Source of the DNA: a virus
Direction: 5' to 3' (one strand)
IMG/VR virus record: IMGVR_UViG_3300043409_001491
Coordinates: 41,902 to 105,901 of that record
DNA length: 64,000 nucleotides
In this document: one piece after another, positions 34,801 to 44,436 of the stretch
How positions within the stretch are numbered: position 1 is the first letter of the stretch
How the letters are laid out: each line of letters opens with the position of its first letter
Notes under the pieces: generated by a model
Seen by the model: only the letters and a program-made list of their open reading frames with translations
Database searches by the model: none
What the model was told of the DNA's origin: nothing
Program-made: the position numbers and the translations under genes

Positions 34801-37800
34801 TATCAATCAGAAGTTGAAAAAAATACAACAGATATTTATCCTGCAACAAGAGAAAGAACTAGCCCACACAAACTTGCAGCACAAGACGGCAAAGATGATG
34901 CAAATGCCTATGAGAATGCAAAACAAACTGCAACCAAACAAAGACGACGTTCTGATAGACCACAGGGACCACCATCAATAGGTCTTGGAGCAATTGGACC
35001 TGGAGCAACAATTAGCCCAGCAGGATTGCAATCAGTTGTAAATGAAACAAGAGCAAGACAGACTGCTACAGAAAAACTTGGTAAACTTAATGGCGCAATT
35101 ATGGGCGGTACCTTTGCATTAACATCCCTTGCCAGCGCGGGATCAATGGCTTCAGGACCACTAGGAGACTTATCTCAACAGGTAATGAAATATTCAGGAT
35201 TGCTTTTTGGATTAATGTCTATAACTCAGTTACTTACTCAAGCAAAGGTTACAGACTTAGTTGCAACAAGAGCAGGCACTGTTGCAACAGCAATGGGCGG
35301 AACTGGTTTTAAATCCTTGTTTTCTAAAGGCGGAGGCCTTGCTGGATTTGGTAAAAACTTATTAACTGCTGGCAAATTTCTTTTAAGATTCCTTGGACCA
35401 ATTGGACTTGTAACAACAGGATTACTTGCTGCATATTCAGTTATTAAAATGGTAAATGCCGCTAGAGAGCGTGAAAGATTAGCGATTGAGGGCCTTGGCG
35501 ATGCCATGGCTACAACAACCTCTCAAGTAAAAACACTTGGAGAGTTTTTTGGTGTGCTTCCCAAAAAGTTACCATTTGATCTTCGTCAAACAGAAATAGT
35601 TTCCGCACCCGTTAGAACACAAAGAGAAAACTTAAAAGCAAGTCCAGAATTTCAAAAAGAGTTTAAGTCAACGATTGAGTCATTAAGAAAAGCAACTAAT
35701 GAAGAAGCAAAGATTGTTTTTTCTAGTTTAGCACTTAACCTTCAAGCACAAGGATTTGCAAAAGATCAAGTTCAAGTAATTGTTGATGCTCTTCGTGAAG
35801 AGTCATCGCAAACCGATGTAACCTTAGATGTAAAATCTTTAAATCTTTCTAAAGAATCTCTTGATAAATTAAAGAAAGATTTTGATCCACTGCTAGTTAG
35901 TTTAAATAAAGCATTAAGTGATGGTATAACTAAAAAACTTGTAGGTGGCGGTGGTGCTAAAGGTGCTTCAGCGCCTCTTCAAGAGATTATACTATTAAAT
36001 AAAAACGCACAAAAACAACTTGAAACTACATCTCAGTTTATATCCGAGACATCAAAGTCTGCATCAGGAATGTTTCAACTTGGATTAATTGATGGAAAAA
36101 CATATGAAGCAACTATAAGTGCAATTTTAGAAAGAACAAATGGACTAGACGAAGCACAAAGAAAAATTCTTTTAAATGATGTTTTTAAAAAACTTGGAGT
36201 ATCAGCAACTGCGCTTAATGGTGTTTTAGGGGACACTGTAAAAGAAATGAGACTTCTTGCCTTAATGTCTTCTGGAATCCTTGGTAAAGATAGTCCAGTA
36301 TTAAAAGGACTTCAAGCACCAAAAGGAACAAAAGAATACCAAAATGCTTTAATTCAAATAACAAGATTATACGATAAAATGTTTGGAGCAATTGAAAAGG
36401 CTTCTAAGGTAGAACCTAAACCCTTTAATCCAAATGCTGGAGGGGCAGCAGGTGAACTATCTGAAATACAAAAAGCAATCAATAGCCTTAAAGAAAAAAC
36501 TAAACAAATTCTTGATCAATCAGCAGCATATAAGATTCTTAGGGATAACAACTATGATGCAGCAACAGCAGCAGAGTTAGCAGCAGACTCTTTAGTTGCT
36601 GCAGCCCTTGCTTCAGGCGCAATCAAGGCTGGAACAGAAAAATGGAAAGAATTTTTAGAAGCAATTAAAAAAGCAAAGAATGCCCTAGCCGTAGAGCCAG
36701 CAAACAAAGCAAGTCAAAAATTTGATACAGACAAACTAGCAATAGAGGCACAGACAAAGGCAATGAGAACCTTGCTTGCTGCTGGGTATGATGCAGCAGA
36801 AGCATTAGACATTGTTGGAGATGCAGACCTTGTAGCGTTAATAAATAATTCAGAAGCAGCGGGTCTTACATTTGATCAGGTAAAAGAAAAAATTGACAGT
36901 GCTGCAGAAGCCATTAAGAATCTTAAAAACCTTGGTAATCCATTTGCCGCAATTGAAGAACAAACTGAAAAATTTGAAAAAGCCTTTGCTGCAGCCATGG
37001 AAAAATTTAGAATTGAAGAAGAAAAGGCTAAAAAGAAATTTCAGCCAGGCATTGATCGAGCACAGGCTGAAGTTGATAGAATACAAAAAATAATTGATGG
37101 CATTAATAAAACAATTGATGGATTACAAACAAAAATTAAAGACAAACAACGCGGCATTGAAGAAAATATAACTAGAGAAGTTGAAAAATTTGAAGATAGT
37201 ATTAAGGTAATTGAAGATAAGATTAAAGCAGAATTTGATTCCCCACTTGAAAAACTTTCTAGTGAGTCAGAGGTTTTATCTCACAACCTTGAATTAATAG
37301 ACCATCAATCAGAAGCAATTAACTCTAAGTATGACCTGCAAGCAGAAGCCCTACAAAAAGTCTCTGACATTAATTCAGATATAGCAGATCAACAACAGAA
37401 ACAACTTGGCCTTGCAGATGCTTTATCTCGTGGAGACATTTCTGCAGCAGCAGCAGCAGCGCAAGATATGAGGGCAGGATCTGCTGCAAGGGCTGCATCT
37501 GCTCAAAGCGGATTCCTTGATTCTGGACGTAAAGCAGAGTTGGCTGCCCTTACTGCTGGCGGTATGACAAGACTAAAAATTGAAGAGCGTCAATATCAAA
37601 TAGGACAAGAGCAATATAAACTTGAACAAGGTCGCAAACTTTTACAAAAAGAAATTTCAGATATTCAAGAATTTAAAATAGAGCCATTACTTGAAGAGCA
37701 AAAAAGAATAGAACTTGATATTCGTGATATTGAAGATGAAATCTATAAATTAGAAAATGCTCAAACAAACAGTTTAAGATCAAATAACATTGAATTAGAT

Positions 37801-38634
37801 GCTGCAAAGATTGCATTAGATGAAGCAAATGGAAAACTTCAAGAGGCTCTTGATAAAATTGCTGATCAAAAAAAGGTTTGGGAAGATGCTAAGTTTGGAA
37901 TTGATGAAGCAAAAAATTCTGTTGATATTTTAAATACATCTTTAGAAGAAACACTTAGGCTTGCAGAGGCAATCGCTGCAGCGTATGCAAGTATGGGCAG
38001 TGGAGATTTCTCAACAAGTGGATCATTTACTTCAGACGATAAAGCATTTGAAAGTTTTATAAGTATAGTTGAAGCACTTGATGCAGCACAAGCAGCATTT
38101 GATGCAGCAGTTGAAAGTGGAAACATGTATGCAGTTAGAAATGCTGGAGTAAGACTTGCAGCAGCACAAGCGGCCTACGACGCAACCCTTCCAACTGGAG
38201 GCGGTGGTGGTGGCGGTGGCAACAGTTTGCTTATGATGTCTTCTGGCGGTATGGTTCCAAAATATATGGCATATGGTGGAATGTCTATGGGGTCAGACAC
38301 AGTTCCAGCAATGCTAACTCCTGGCGAGTTTGTAATGAATAAAAAAGCAACTAAGGCTTTTGGCCCAGCACTTGCTGCCATGAATTCTTCTAAATACCCA
38401 TCAATGATGACTAAAGGTTTAAGTTCCCCTACCTATCAAACCTCAGCAACTAATATTAGTGCCCCCTCAAATGTATCAAACTCAACTTCTGTAAACAACA
38501 ACTCCAGTTCAGTGTATAATTATAGTGTAGGAATTAATGTTGGTGGATCTAATGCAAACCCTCAAGATATTGCAAGGGCCGTTATGACACAGATTAAAAA
38601 TGTTGATTCACAGAGAATTAGGACGCAGAGGTAA
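31891..38634 (+). CDS. Tape measure protein
   Basis: A 2247-residue protein starting at GTG (MADVNANIDINIDSSNAISQ), with GAGGTG upstream. Residues ~175-460 match the PhageMin_Tail-type tape measure domain (TVGLAAEAAAAGFQGLDLQRQ ... VAPVIQQLGGDVKDLTFFIAAMKEGGINASEGANALKSGL). Hydrophobic segments lie at ~543-577 and ~1162-1188. Long coiled coils fill much of ~1690-2020. A 'DTVPAML-PGE' motif occurs twice, at ~676-700 and ~2133-2155. At ~1.5 angstrom per residue the length predicts a tail of about 330-340 nm. The protein sets tail length and is ejected with the DNA. Confidence 0.93.
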   Translation: MADVNANIDINIDSSNAISQLKSLQRQISQFHTSIAKSSESAALAQRGLEKNLLNSINSIGSFSAELRTVKTTAESFTTALEGNKFSMREYFRYAGGSTKTFGKLFRSEFDTIGKVAEERVKKLQTQYIKMGRDTTGAMKAIAVMPKSLDMSDYNTKIQVAAQKQALFNQLMKQGSTNLLNFGKNTQWAGRQLMVGFTIPLTILGSTASKTFMEMEAQALKFKKVYGDLFTPQAETQAALDGITELGQMFTKYGVAVSSTVGLAAEAAAAGFQGLDLQRQTTEATRLSILGQIENTKALETTISLQNAFGMSSDKLADSINFLNAVENQTVVSLDDITTAIPKVAPVIQQLGGDVKDLTFFIAAMKEGGINASEGANALKSGLAALINPTRKANAMLSQFGINAREIVVKNKGNLKATVVEFATALNQLDPLNRAQAIEQMFGKFQFARLSTLFANVAKDGNQASRVLDLANSSVEELSALSERELGMTAESSMNKFKKAVEDLKFALIPVGKAFLEAVTPIAEFVGNILSKFNDLSAGSKKAITLLVTVIGGLGPVLLMTFGLLANGVANIIKLFLTLRQGYQRLTGQSQVLGEQTQYLTMEQLDAAAVAHSLDQAHAKLTQRFTLEAEALNKLIIAYQSAATAGQRFAMNNPGMMLPPRAPKKLASGIVSVPGSGNKDTVPAMLAPGEAVIPSKFAKKYAPLIQGMVAGNIPGYKEGVVRDPGSGSAGRVGKVVPTVVRPYSSNVGATKGLVDFLNIDPGNTADVVSLYTKQILEEAKVSAQSVVVEINKWRQNNMAALQKAAAAVNAGADATTEFGPLVSKFNQDMETAQGPFSQFAKTAQTMAPKLSKDLVEAQQKAKELNLNVKNAADAVKLSQELPNNVIASNLSKPGNFSQYSKIRAGAGSRFGDDKGIESMGIPRFMLPDMHPSERAYKLGTSQEHVSSSVQQQEQAIRLKAERSARKNASVYQSEVEKNTTDIYPATRERTSPHKLAAQDGKDDANAYENAKQTATKQRRRSDRPQGPPSIGLGAIGPGATISPAGLQSVVNETRARQTATEKLGKLNGAIMGGTFALTSLASAGSMASGPLGDLSQQVMKYSGLLFGLMSITQLLTQAKVTDLVATRAGTVATAMGGTGFKSLFSKGGGLAGFGKNLLTAGKFLLRFLGPIGLVTTGLLAAYSVIKMVNAARERERLAIEGLGDAMATTTSQVKTLGEFFGVLPKKLPFDLRQTEIVSAPVRTQRENLKASPEFQKEFKSTIESLRKATNEEAKIVFSSLALNLQAQGFAKDQVQVIVDALREESSQTDVTLDVKSLNLSKESLDKLKKDFDPLLVSLNKALSDGITKKLVGGGGAKGASAPLQEIILLNKNAQKQLETTSQFISETSKSASGMFQLGLIDGKTYEATISAILERTNGLDEAQRKILLNDVFKKLGVSATALNGVLGDTVKEMRLLALMSSGILGKDSPVLKGLQAPKGTKEYQNALIQITRLYDKMFGAIEKASKVEPKPFNPNAGGAAGELSEIQKAINSLKEKTKQILDQSAAYKILRDNNYDAATAAELAADSLVAAALASGAIKAGTEKWKEFLEAIKKAKNALAVEPANKASQKFDTDKLAIEAQTKAMRTLLAAGYDAAEALDIVGDADLVALINNSEAAGLTFDQVKEKIDSAAEAIKNLKNLGNPFAAIEEQTEKFEKAFAAAMEKFRIEEEKAKKKFQPGIDRAQAEVDRIQKIIDGINKTIDGLQTKIKDKQRGIEENITREVEKFEDSIKVIEDKIKAEFDSPLEKLSSESEVLSHNLELIDHQSEAINSKYDLQAEALQKVSDINSDIADQQQKQLGLADALSRGDISAAAAAAQDMRAGSAARAASAQSGFLDSGRKAELAALTAGGMTRLKIEERQYQIGQEQYKLEQGRKLLQKEISDIQEFKIEPLLEEQKRIELDIRDIEDEIYKLENAQTNSLRSNNIELDAAKIALDEANGKLQEALDKIADQKKVWEDAKFGIDEAKNSVDILNTSLEETLRLAEAIAAAYASMGSGDFSTSGSFTSDDKAFESFISIVEALDAAQAAFDAAVESGNMYAVRNAGVRLAAAQAAYDATLPTGGGGGGGGNSLLMMSSGGMVPKYMAYGGMSMGSDTVPAMLTPGEFVMNKKATKAFGPALAAMNSSKYPSMMTKGLSSPTYQTSATNISAPSNVSNSTSVNNNSSSVYNYSVGINVGGSNANPQDIARAVMTQIKNVDSQRIRTQR

Positions 38635-38636
38635 AA

Positions 38637-39281
38637 ATGGCCACAGCAGGGTATTTAACAGGTAGACGTAGGTATGAACGCCCCCAGGCCCTGTTGTGGT
38701 CTGAGAACCCTGGTACGCTCTCCAATGGGGTATACCTGCCCACTGGCTATGAAGTACAAGGTAACTTTGCTGCATCTACAGATCCAGATCTAATTAATCA
38801 ATTTATAATTCTTTCAGACCATAATCGTGGGGAATTAAATTTTACACCAACAAGAATAGAACAAAGACAAAGAACCATTAATGGACGTATGCGTTCATAT
38901 CACATAGCAGACAAACTAACAATGTCCGTTTCCTGGAATAATCTTCCATCAAGGTCATACTCTCAGGATGCAGGGTTTTTGGCTACTGGTTTGTCCCCTG
39001 ATAAAAATACTCCAGGTGAATTTACAACAGATGGTGGAGCAGGCGGAGTAGAACTGCTTGACTGGTATGAAAACCATACAGGACCTTTTTGGATGTTTTT
39101 AGCATACGACAAGTACTCAAACTTTGGTGAAGAACTTACCAGTGGTGGAGACTATGGGCATCTTGCTCAATACAATCAAATCATTCAGGTTTATATTGCA
39201 GATTTTAATTATTCTGTTGTCAAACGTGGTGGCTCAAACCACGATCTTTGGAATATTTCGGTAACACTGGAAGAGGTCTAA
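38637..39281 (+). CDS. Distal tail/minor tail protein (inferred)
   Basis: A 214-residue protein in the place of the distal tail protein: it follows the tape measure after 2 bp and precedes the large tail-tip protein. Its sequence has aromatic, Arg-rich strands (QALLWSENPGTLSNGVYLPTGYEVQGNF ... FTPTRIEQRQRTINGRMRSYHIADKLTMSVSWNNLPSR) and a compact end (FWMFLAYDKYSNFGE ... IQVYIADFNYSVVKRG). This fits the beta-sandwich tail-tube-like fold of distal tail proteins. No catalytic motif is seen. The assignment rests on gene order and composition. Confidence 0.68.
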   Translation: MATAGYLTGRRRYERPQALLWSENPGTLSNGVYLPTGYEVQGNFAASTDPDLINQFIILSDHNRGELNFTPTRIEQRQRTINGRMRSYHIADKLTMSVSWNNLPSRSYSQDAGFLATGLSPDKNTPGEFTTDGGAGGVELLDWYENHTGPFWMFLAYDKYSNFGEELTSGGDYGHLAQYNQIIQVYIADFNYSVVKRGGSNHDLWNISVTLEEV

Positions 39282-42200
39282 ATGTTTGTTAGTGAAACAT
39301 TAAAGACACATTTAGAAACATCGTCAACGATAAGTCTTCAGTCATTAGTTTTGGCTGAGTGGAATATGAATATGCCAGATAATATTTATAAACTTGGCAA
39401 CTATAGATATAGACCTCTAGACTCAGATGTTACATATAAGACACTTCCTTTAGCATTTGATAACTTGGATGCTGGAAATTATTATACTGGTGCAACAGAT
39501 GCAGACGTCGTTATTGATGGCGGATATACAAATTTAGAAGTCCCACAACTTTTTACATCAACTAAAGAAAAAGTTAAAATACTTTATTCTTTAGAAGATT
39601 GCGTAAAACCTTTTAGACCTAGATCTGGAATTAACAAAGCCTCCTATTTTAATAACAGATACCTTGCAAACTCTGGAGCATCAATGACTCTTAGACCAAG
39701 GTATTACATGCCATCACGATATGATGAATTTAAATATTGGTCATCCTTTAGAACTGAAGATAATATTGAAAGAGGAGTTGCAAAAAATATATTAAACTCC
39801 CTAAACTATATTGACGATGCAGTTCCTTTTGTTGTTTATAAAAATGCTGTTCCAGCAAATAGGCTTGTTGTAAAAATGCAAACAAATGTTGGAACTGTAA
39901 ACATGGGAACTATGATAACCCAGGCTGGATCTTTGGGTGATCCACTATACGGAGTAACAAATAAGACAACTCCAGTTAGGTGGAAGATTCAATATTTAAG
40001 GGGTAATGACTGGAGTGATGCTTACTCATTTGATGAAAACTCTCTTAGAGATGATGATACAGCAATTATTCCAGAAGATGGCTATGTTGAGTTAGAGTAT
40101 GGACTCAAGATTCCAGATCAATATAAAACAAACTTTACATTTGCAGAAAAACTATCATCTAGTACCCTGCTTCCAGAAGATTCAATTAATGGATACGCAT
40201 ATCTTGTAGTTGAAAATGAAAACGAACGTGGTTTATTTTATATTTGGGATGAAGCAAATACAGAATATGATACATTTATTCCAGAATACGGATGGATCCT
40301 TGGGGCTGGAGTTTTAAATCGTTCAACAAAACTAGTTACAGACCTAACAAACCCAGAATTATTCACTAACGACTCAAACAATTTAACAACATACAGAGAG
40401 TTTGCTTATATTCGTGGCATTAGAGTTGTTGTAGAAACTATGAATAAGTTTGATTGTACTTTTGATTTAATTGAAATGTCCCCTAGACTTGTTGTAGATA
40501 TTTCAAATAAAGTAATTGATTTTAATATAAAGAAAATTTTATCAGACATAGGCACGACATCTTTGCCAGTAGGACAACTACTTGCCTCAACTGGATCCTT
40601 GTCTTTATTTGATGATGACCAAGCGTTTAATGAAAATAACACGGCTAGTATTGTATCTAGTTATATTAGAAAAAATATTAAGTTTCTTTTTTATGAGTCA
40701 ATTTTTAATGTTCAAGGAGATGAATACTCAGTTCCTATTAAAACATTATACTCAGAAGGATTTCCACAGGCAGATGTTACTGGTGCAACTCTTTCTTTAG
40801 AGTTAAGAGATTTTTATTTTTTCTTAGAGTCAATGCCTGCTCCAAGGCTTTTGACTACTCAAACATCTTTAAGTTATGCAATATCGCTTTTACTTGATTA
40901 TATTGGATTTAGCAACTACACTTTTAAGAGAGTTGACGAAGAGAATGATCCAATTATTCCGTACTTCTTTATTGCTCCAGACCAAAACGTTGCAGAGGTT
41001 TTAAATCAACTAGCCGTTTCAACACAAACAGCAATGTTCTTTGATGAGTACAATAATTTTGTTGTAATGAGCAAAGACTACTTAATGCCTACTTTAGCAC
41101 AAAGAGCAACAGACTTTGTTGTTTCTGGATCAAATAACCAAACAGACTCTGGCATAACAGAAAATGCTACATCTGGTAAACTTCCAAACATTTTATCTAT
41201 TGCATCACAAGATAAGAAAATTTATAATGATGGGAAAATTAACTACACAACAAGATATATTCAAAGATCCTATGGTTCAATAAAGCAGTCAAGCATGATT
41301 GATAAAGAAAAAACATGGATATATAAACCATCACTTTTGTGGGAAGTTGCTGGAACAGATTCTACAAAAACTATAAATGAGTTAGCATCAAAGCAGGGTA
41401 GTTATGTTCTTGGAGCCATGCCTTTAAACTCAAATATTCCTGCTGTGGCTCCTACAGTTTTAGGGAATGTAGTAATAAACAATATCATTGATCTTGGAGA
41501 AAACATTTATTGGCTAACACGATATAACGGATACCTGTATTCTAATGGCGAGATTATTAAATACGATGCCGCACAATTTAGCGTAACAGGTGTGGGAAAT
41601 GTATGGATTAGTAGTAACCAAGAGTATCAAAAATATTTTGCATCTATTCCCTTTAATGGAAAAATATATCCAACGGGATTGGTAAGAATATACTCAACCC
41701 CATACTATGAAACAGTTAATGGAATAACTAGACTTCAAAATGGAGCGGTTGTTGACCATGGTCGCGGTCAGTTTGGAACAAAGATAACAGATCACTATGC
41801 TGGAATAAATACTTATTGGACTGATAACAGTAATGTCCGTGGTGTTGACATGAAAACTCAGTACTTGTTTACAACTACGCTAGATGAAGACATAAGTTTG
41901 CCAGCAACAACAACAGGTGCAGCAGGCGTTAACAATACAGTTGCAGGCCAGTCAACAAGAAATAGCATAATTAAAAACTTTATGGCAACAAGCGACTTAA
42001 CAGACACAGACATTAATGGTTTACTATCAACACAAACTGGAACAATCCAGTCATCTGCTTTGGTCTTTAACGGACCGTCATTTAAAACTACAGAAACACC
42101 ATTAAACTTTGTTTCATATGTTTATAAAAATCTAGACAATGCTTATAGACATTTTGGAACAAGAATGCGTATTGTGGGTAAAATTGAAAACAATATTTCA

Positions 42201-43598
42201 TCAACGCAAACAGCACTGGGCAGCATTCCTTACTATCAGGTTAGTGGAAGCCAGCCAGACCAAAACGTAAACATCGGCGGAGGCTCTGGAGGTCTTGCAG
42301 TTTTATTAAATCCAGAAACAAATAATGGATATTATTTTGAAATAATTGCTTTAACTGAAGATAACATTACTCCTTATTTAAAATTAAATAAAGAGAATCA
42401 GGCAGAGGTATCAATTAACAATGTTGTGTTTTATAAAATTAAAAAAGATTCTAGCAACACCAATGCAATCCCAGTTAAACTTTGGGGGGGCTTGGCAAAA
42501 ATACTTGTAGATGATGGTAAATTTTCTGGACAACAAAGAATGGCTTCTGAAGAAAACTCAACGGTTTATGATTTATCAGTAGAGTATCAAGACATTGGAA
42601 AAACTAGAAGGTTCTATTTATATATAAATAATCAACTAATTAAGATAGTAGATGACAAAGATCCTCTTCCAGTCTATAACAATATGGCTTTATTTGTTCG
42701 TGGATCTTCTAAGTGTATGTTTGAAAACATTTATGCTTTATCACAAAACTATAGCCAAAATACATCTTTCGTTGTAGGAGAAACATTATCAAAGCAGTTT
42801 GGTGACTCCCAGGTTGATGTCAATGAGTCTTTTAGAAAATATGCAATGAGCGGCGTTGTCCAATCAACATACCTATCGGGTATAAGTTCTCAGCAGCCAC
42901 CAAACTACAATATGTATTTTGAAGAGTTTGGTTCTATTATGCGTGAGTGTGCATATTTTGATATTAAATATGATCGTGCATACCCAGCACTTTATGCACA
43001 ACTATCTCCAACGTTTAGCAACACAAAGGGCTACACAACTTCTGGGTTTTACGCAGACTCTTATGGTGCTGAGTTCTTAATTTTTAACTCAACAGACAAA
43101 GCCTTAAACTTAGATGAGACAACTGGAAACTTTTTAAGAATTCAAGGCATTACATTTACACAAGACACAACGCATGAACTAACTGTAGATGAGTTTTTTA
43201 AAAAACGTGGCAATTTATCCGATCCAGAATTAGTAGGTAGCACTCTCACGTACTCACCTCTGGTTGAAAAATCAAGGTATGACGAAATTAGATTAAGTAG
43301 ATCAACCTATGGTAAAAACGAATTTAGCATTGATAGCATATACATACAAACACAAGATGATGCAGAAGCAATGATGAATTGGATTATAAATAAAGTTATG
43401 GTTCCCAAAAAGTCTATGGGTATTAATTTATTTAGCATACCAACCCTACAACTTGGAGATATTGTAACGGTAGACTACAAGGATTCATCAGGTCTTGATT
43501 TAGTGACATCAGATTCTTCAAGGTTTGTTGTTTATAATATAGAGTACTCTAGGTCTGGTTCTGGACCAAGCATGACTGTTTATTTGAGTGAGGTATAA
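39282..43598 (+). CDS. Large tail-tip/baseplate hub protein
   Basis: A 1438-residue protein that starts on the base after the preceding stop. Its beginning (MFVSETLKTHLETSSTISLQSLVLAEWNMNMPDNIYKLGN) and later ISYAISLLLDYIGFSNYTFKRVDEENDPIIPYFFIAPDQNVAEVLNQLA look like the hub domains of siphophage tail-tip proteins that cap the tube. The end (MNWIINKVMVPKKSMGINLFSIPTLQLGDIVTVDYKDSSGL) matches the closing domain of large minor tail proteins. The middle ~900-1200 has concanavalin-like strands (RRFYLYINNQLIKIVDDKD). It probably forms the tip through which DNA leaves. I cannot name one domain with certainty. Confidence 0.75.
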   Translation: MFVSETLKTHLETSSTISLQSLVLAEWNMNMPDNIYKLGNYRYRPLDSDVTYKTLPLAFDNLDAGNYYTGATDADVVIDGGYTNLEVPQLFTSTKEKVKILYSLEDCVKPFRPRSGINKASYFNNRYLANSGASMTLRPRYYMPSRYDEFKYWSSFRTEDNIERGVAKNILNSLNYIDDAVPFVVYKNAVPANRLVVKMQTNVGTVNMGTMITQAGSLGDPLYGVTNKTTPVRWKIQYLRGNDWSDAYSFDENSLRDDDTAIIPEDGYVELEYGLKIPDQYKTNFTFAEKLSSSTLLPEDSINGYAYLVVENENERGLFYIWDEANTEYDTFIPEYGWILGAGVLNRSTKLVTDLTNPELFTNDSNNLTTYREFAYIRGIRVVVETMNKFDCTFDLIEMSPRLVVDISNKVIDFNIKKILSDIGTTSLPVGQLLASTGSLSLFDDDQAFNENNTASIVSSYIRKNIKFLFYESIFNVQGDEYSVPIKTLYSEGFPQADVTGATLSLELRDFYFFLESMPAPRLLTTQTSLSYAISLLLDYIGFSNYTFKRVDEENDPIIPYFFIAPDQNVAEVLNQLAVSTQTAMFFDEYNNFVVMSKDYLMPTLAQRATDFVVSGSNNQTDSGITENATSGKLPNILSIASQDKKIYNDGKINYTTRYIQRSYGSIKQSSMIDKEKTWIYKPSLLWEVAGTDSTKTINELASKQGSYVLGAMPLNSNIPAVAPTVLGNVVINNIIDLGENIYWLTRYNGYLYSNGEIIKYDAAQFSVTGVGNVWISSNQEYQKYFASIPFNGKIYPTGLVRIYSTPYYETVNGITRLQNGAVVDHGRGQFGTKITDHYAGINTYWTDNSNVRGVDMKTQYLFTTTLDEDISLPATTTGAAGVNNTVAGQSTRNSIIKNFMATSDLTDTDINGLLSTQTGTIQSSALVFNGPSFKTTETPLNFVSYVYKNLDNAYRHFGTRMRIVGKIENNISSTQTALGSIPYYQVSGSQPDQNVNIGGGSGGLAVLLNPETNNGYYFEIIALTEDNITPYLKLNKENQAEVSINNVVFYKIKKDSSNTNAIPVKLWGGLAKILVDDGKFSGQQRMASEENSTVYDLSVEYQDIGKTRRFYLYINNQLIKIVDDKDPLPVYNNMALFVRGSSKCMFENIYALSQNYSQNTSFVVGETLSKQFGDSQVDVNESFRKYAMSGVVQSTYLSGISSQQPPNYNMYFEEFGSIMRECAYFDIKYDRAYPALYAQLSPTFSNTKGYTTSGFYADSYGAEFLIFNSTDKALNLDETTGNFLRIQGITFTQDTTHELTVDEFFKKRGNLSDPELVGSTLTYSPLVEKSRYDEIRLSRSTYGKNEFSIDSIYIQTQDDAEAMMNWIINKVMVPKKSMGINLFSIPTLQLGDIVTVDYKDSSGLDLVTSDSSRFVVYNIEYSRSGSGPSMTVYLSEV

Positions 43599-43599
43599 T

Positions 43600-44436
43600 A
43601 TGAGATTTAATCCAGATCGCATGTCTACTGATGATGGAAGTTATATTGAACCAACGCAAACTGTAGCAACTCAAACAAATGACATGCAAACATCAAAAGT
43701 AGTAGATGAAACAGATGAGCGCCAAACATCAATATTAGAAGCAAAGACTAGCAATGGGAATTTAATTAAAGCCCTTGAGGCTTTAGCAACAAAAGATATT
43801 ACCCCTACACCCACTCCAACCCCCACTCCAACCCCCACTCCAACCCCTAAGCCGCTCACCAAGCCAGCCACCCCCACACCAAAAGTAGTTAAACAAATAA
43901 TTTCAACTTCTGATTTAATAACATCAAACCCTTCAACTCCAAGGCCTATTCCAATAACACCAAACCCATCTCCTGTTGTAAAAACACCACCACCTCCTCC
44001 AGTAAAAACAGCACCAATAGACACAGTTTTATTTAATGATGACTCCATGTCTATTGAAATAATGGCTGATTTAATTTTTGAAGATATTGGGGGACATGAA
44101 TTAATAAACATTGCTAGAAACGACATTATTAATGGACAGCAAATATCTTATACACCAATCAAAAACCTAGGCTTAATTCAGCAAAAGTATAACCCAAACA
44201 ATATTCTTGGATTACAGGCTACCTCTGAAAAGTACTTTGCTAACTTTCCTATAAAGTTTGAAGAGAAGGTGCCTATTGAGGGCAATGGTCCCAACGGGTT
44301 AAATGTTTATTTTGAAGATGCAACTGGAGATCTAATTATTGAGGGAGTTAATTTAAATAAAGATGAACTTTTTGAGGTTGAAGTGTCGTTAAATGGTACA
44401 ATATATGAAGCAGACTTTGGAGCAACTACATCATGA
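43600..44436 (+). CDS. Tail protein with Thr-Pro/Pro-rich linker
   Basis: A 278-residue protein. Residues ~1-65 are acidic and helical. A (Thr-Pro)n tract follows at ~69-82, leading into a Pro-rich linker up to ~145 (including KTPPPPPVKTAP). The C-terminal ~120 residues form a beta-rich domain (YFANFPIKFEEKVP ... NVYFEDATGDLIIEGVNL ... LFEVEVSLNGTIYEADF). It looks like a rigid spacer that holds the C-terminal domain away from the tail tip. The ATG at 43600 is chosen with GAGG six bases upstream; the in-frame GTG at 43588 would overlap the hub gene. It lies in the tail-tip operon, and its stop overlaps the next start (ATGA). The Pro tract is a candidate for hydroxylation. Confidence 0.65.
   Translation: MRFNPDRMSTDDGSYIEPTQTVATQTNDMQTSKVVDETDERQTSILEAKTSNGNLIKALEALATKDITPTPTPTPTPTPTPTPKPLTKPATPTPKVVKQIISTSDLITSNPSTPRPIPITPNPSPVVKTPPPPPVKTAPIDTVLFNDDSMSIEIMADLIFEDIGGHELINIARNDIINGQQISYTPIKNLGLIQQKYNPNNILGLQATSEKYFANFPIKFEEKVPIEGNGPNGLNVYFEDATGDLIIEGVNLNKDELFEVEVSLNGTIYEADFGATTS
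43801..43848 (+). repeat. 12-bp tandem repeat encoding Thr-Pro-Thr-Pro
   Basis: ACCCCCACTCCA and a close variant are repeated four times in frame. They produce the (TP)n linker in the tail protein gene; the copy number could vary by slippage. Confidence 0.85.
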
